From Meandrina meandrites (Eukaryota; Cnidaria; Anthozoa; Scleractinia; Meandrinidae): a stretch of DNA of 64,000 bases. The translations under genes were made by a program, and so were the position numbers. The notes beneath the pieces are model-generated. The model did not search any database and had not been told where the DNA came from. It worked only from the letters and a program-made list of their open reading frames with translations. Shown one piece after another: positions 63,734 through 64,000 of the stretch; within the stretch, counting starts at the first letter, position 1, and every line of letters begins with the position of its first letter. The stretch is from assembly GCA_963693305.1 (NCBI GenBank), contig OY855903.1, positions 36,607,751 through 36,671,750 on the forward strand. Reading direction: 5' to 3'.

Positions 63734-64000
63734 ACATCTTTGTAATGTTCGAATTCACGAAGATACAAAGTCCAAAGTTTTCGGGCAATTTGCTTTCGTG
63801 CGCCGGGCGATGGATAATTGGCCTACCTCTGCTCTGGAGATTGTATTAAAATTGAGTCGCCCGTAAATGAATAGGTTATCAAAAAGATGAATTCTGAAGT
63901 GGCCACGACTTTGTAGTAGTTGAAAGGTTTTGGGGGTCAGGGGCGATGTGGTTTTTCTCCGAAAAAGAAATTTCTCTCCAATGAATTTGAAAATTGTACT

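Overview
This is a stretch of intron-rich, repeat-rich animal DNA, most likely from a cnidarian (anthozoan or stony-coral type). The evidence is inference from content: AT-rich spacers, GT-AG introns, and a repeat complement that mixes Penelope-like, BEL/Pao, DIRS, Gypsy, Tx1/L1-like and CR1/L2-like retroelements with ISL2EU/Harbinger, hAT-like, P-like and Crypton-like DNA-transposon genes, tRNA-derived SINEs and many short inverted-repeat (MITE or foldback) elements. No rRNA, free-standing tRNA, CRISPR or bacterial operon is visible. Most of the window is layered mobile DNA; only a few coding units look intact.

Layout, left half. 0-3 kb: the tail of a Mutator-like-domain relic, then a broken Penelope-like reverse transcriptase followed by three strong RNA hairpins and a 109-bp tandem pair. 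Each unit of that pair carries a minimal type I hammerhead ribozyme; the first has an intact core and the second has a decayed core. 3-9.5 kb: a BEN-domain relic, a transposase-like relic on the minus strand split by a 1.29-kb hAT-like element that itself carries a SINE, and an F-box/leucine-rich exon. 10-15 kb: fragments of several repeated cnidarian-type genes. 15.2-22.1 kb: an old L1/Tx1-type LINE broken by a nearly complete 5.6-kb LINE of the same broad type, with a 16-bp target-site duplication, a poly(A) tail and a 1260-codon uninterrupted ORF2. 22-31.4 kb: a P-like transposase relic split by a 174-bp insertion, Gypsy and DIRS remains, a SINE and three MITEs.

Right half. 31.4-46.1 kb is a mosaic. 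A 1.17-kb ISL2EU transposase segment (B) occurs twice, and a 1.1-kb segment (A) occurs twice, 10.9 kb apart. A BEL/Pao element sits between the A copies: its 5' LTR lies inside the second B copy, a MITE follows the LTR, its gag is split by a 5'-truncated LINE, and its integrase has lost the first catalytic Asp block before being cut off by the second A copy. 46-49 kb holds a 111-bp AT-rich tandem repeat and a kinase relic whose DFG is NFG.

The best candidates for real, unfamiliar genes are a convergent pair. One is a three-exon plus-strand gene at 50.0-51.9 kb with a Tudor/chromo-barrel-like start. The other is a large minus-strand gene at 54.8-60.2 kb with a D-D-E-like central region, a BRCT domain and an HMG box. 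A 410-bp foldback lies between them. At the right edge, two first exons diverge from a shared 417-bp interval (62.76 kb minus, 63.18 kb plus), next to a Crypton/KCTD-like relic. All assignments are by eye from motifs; no database search was run.
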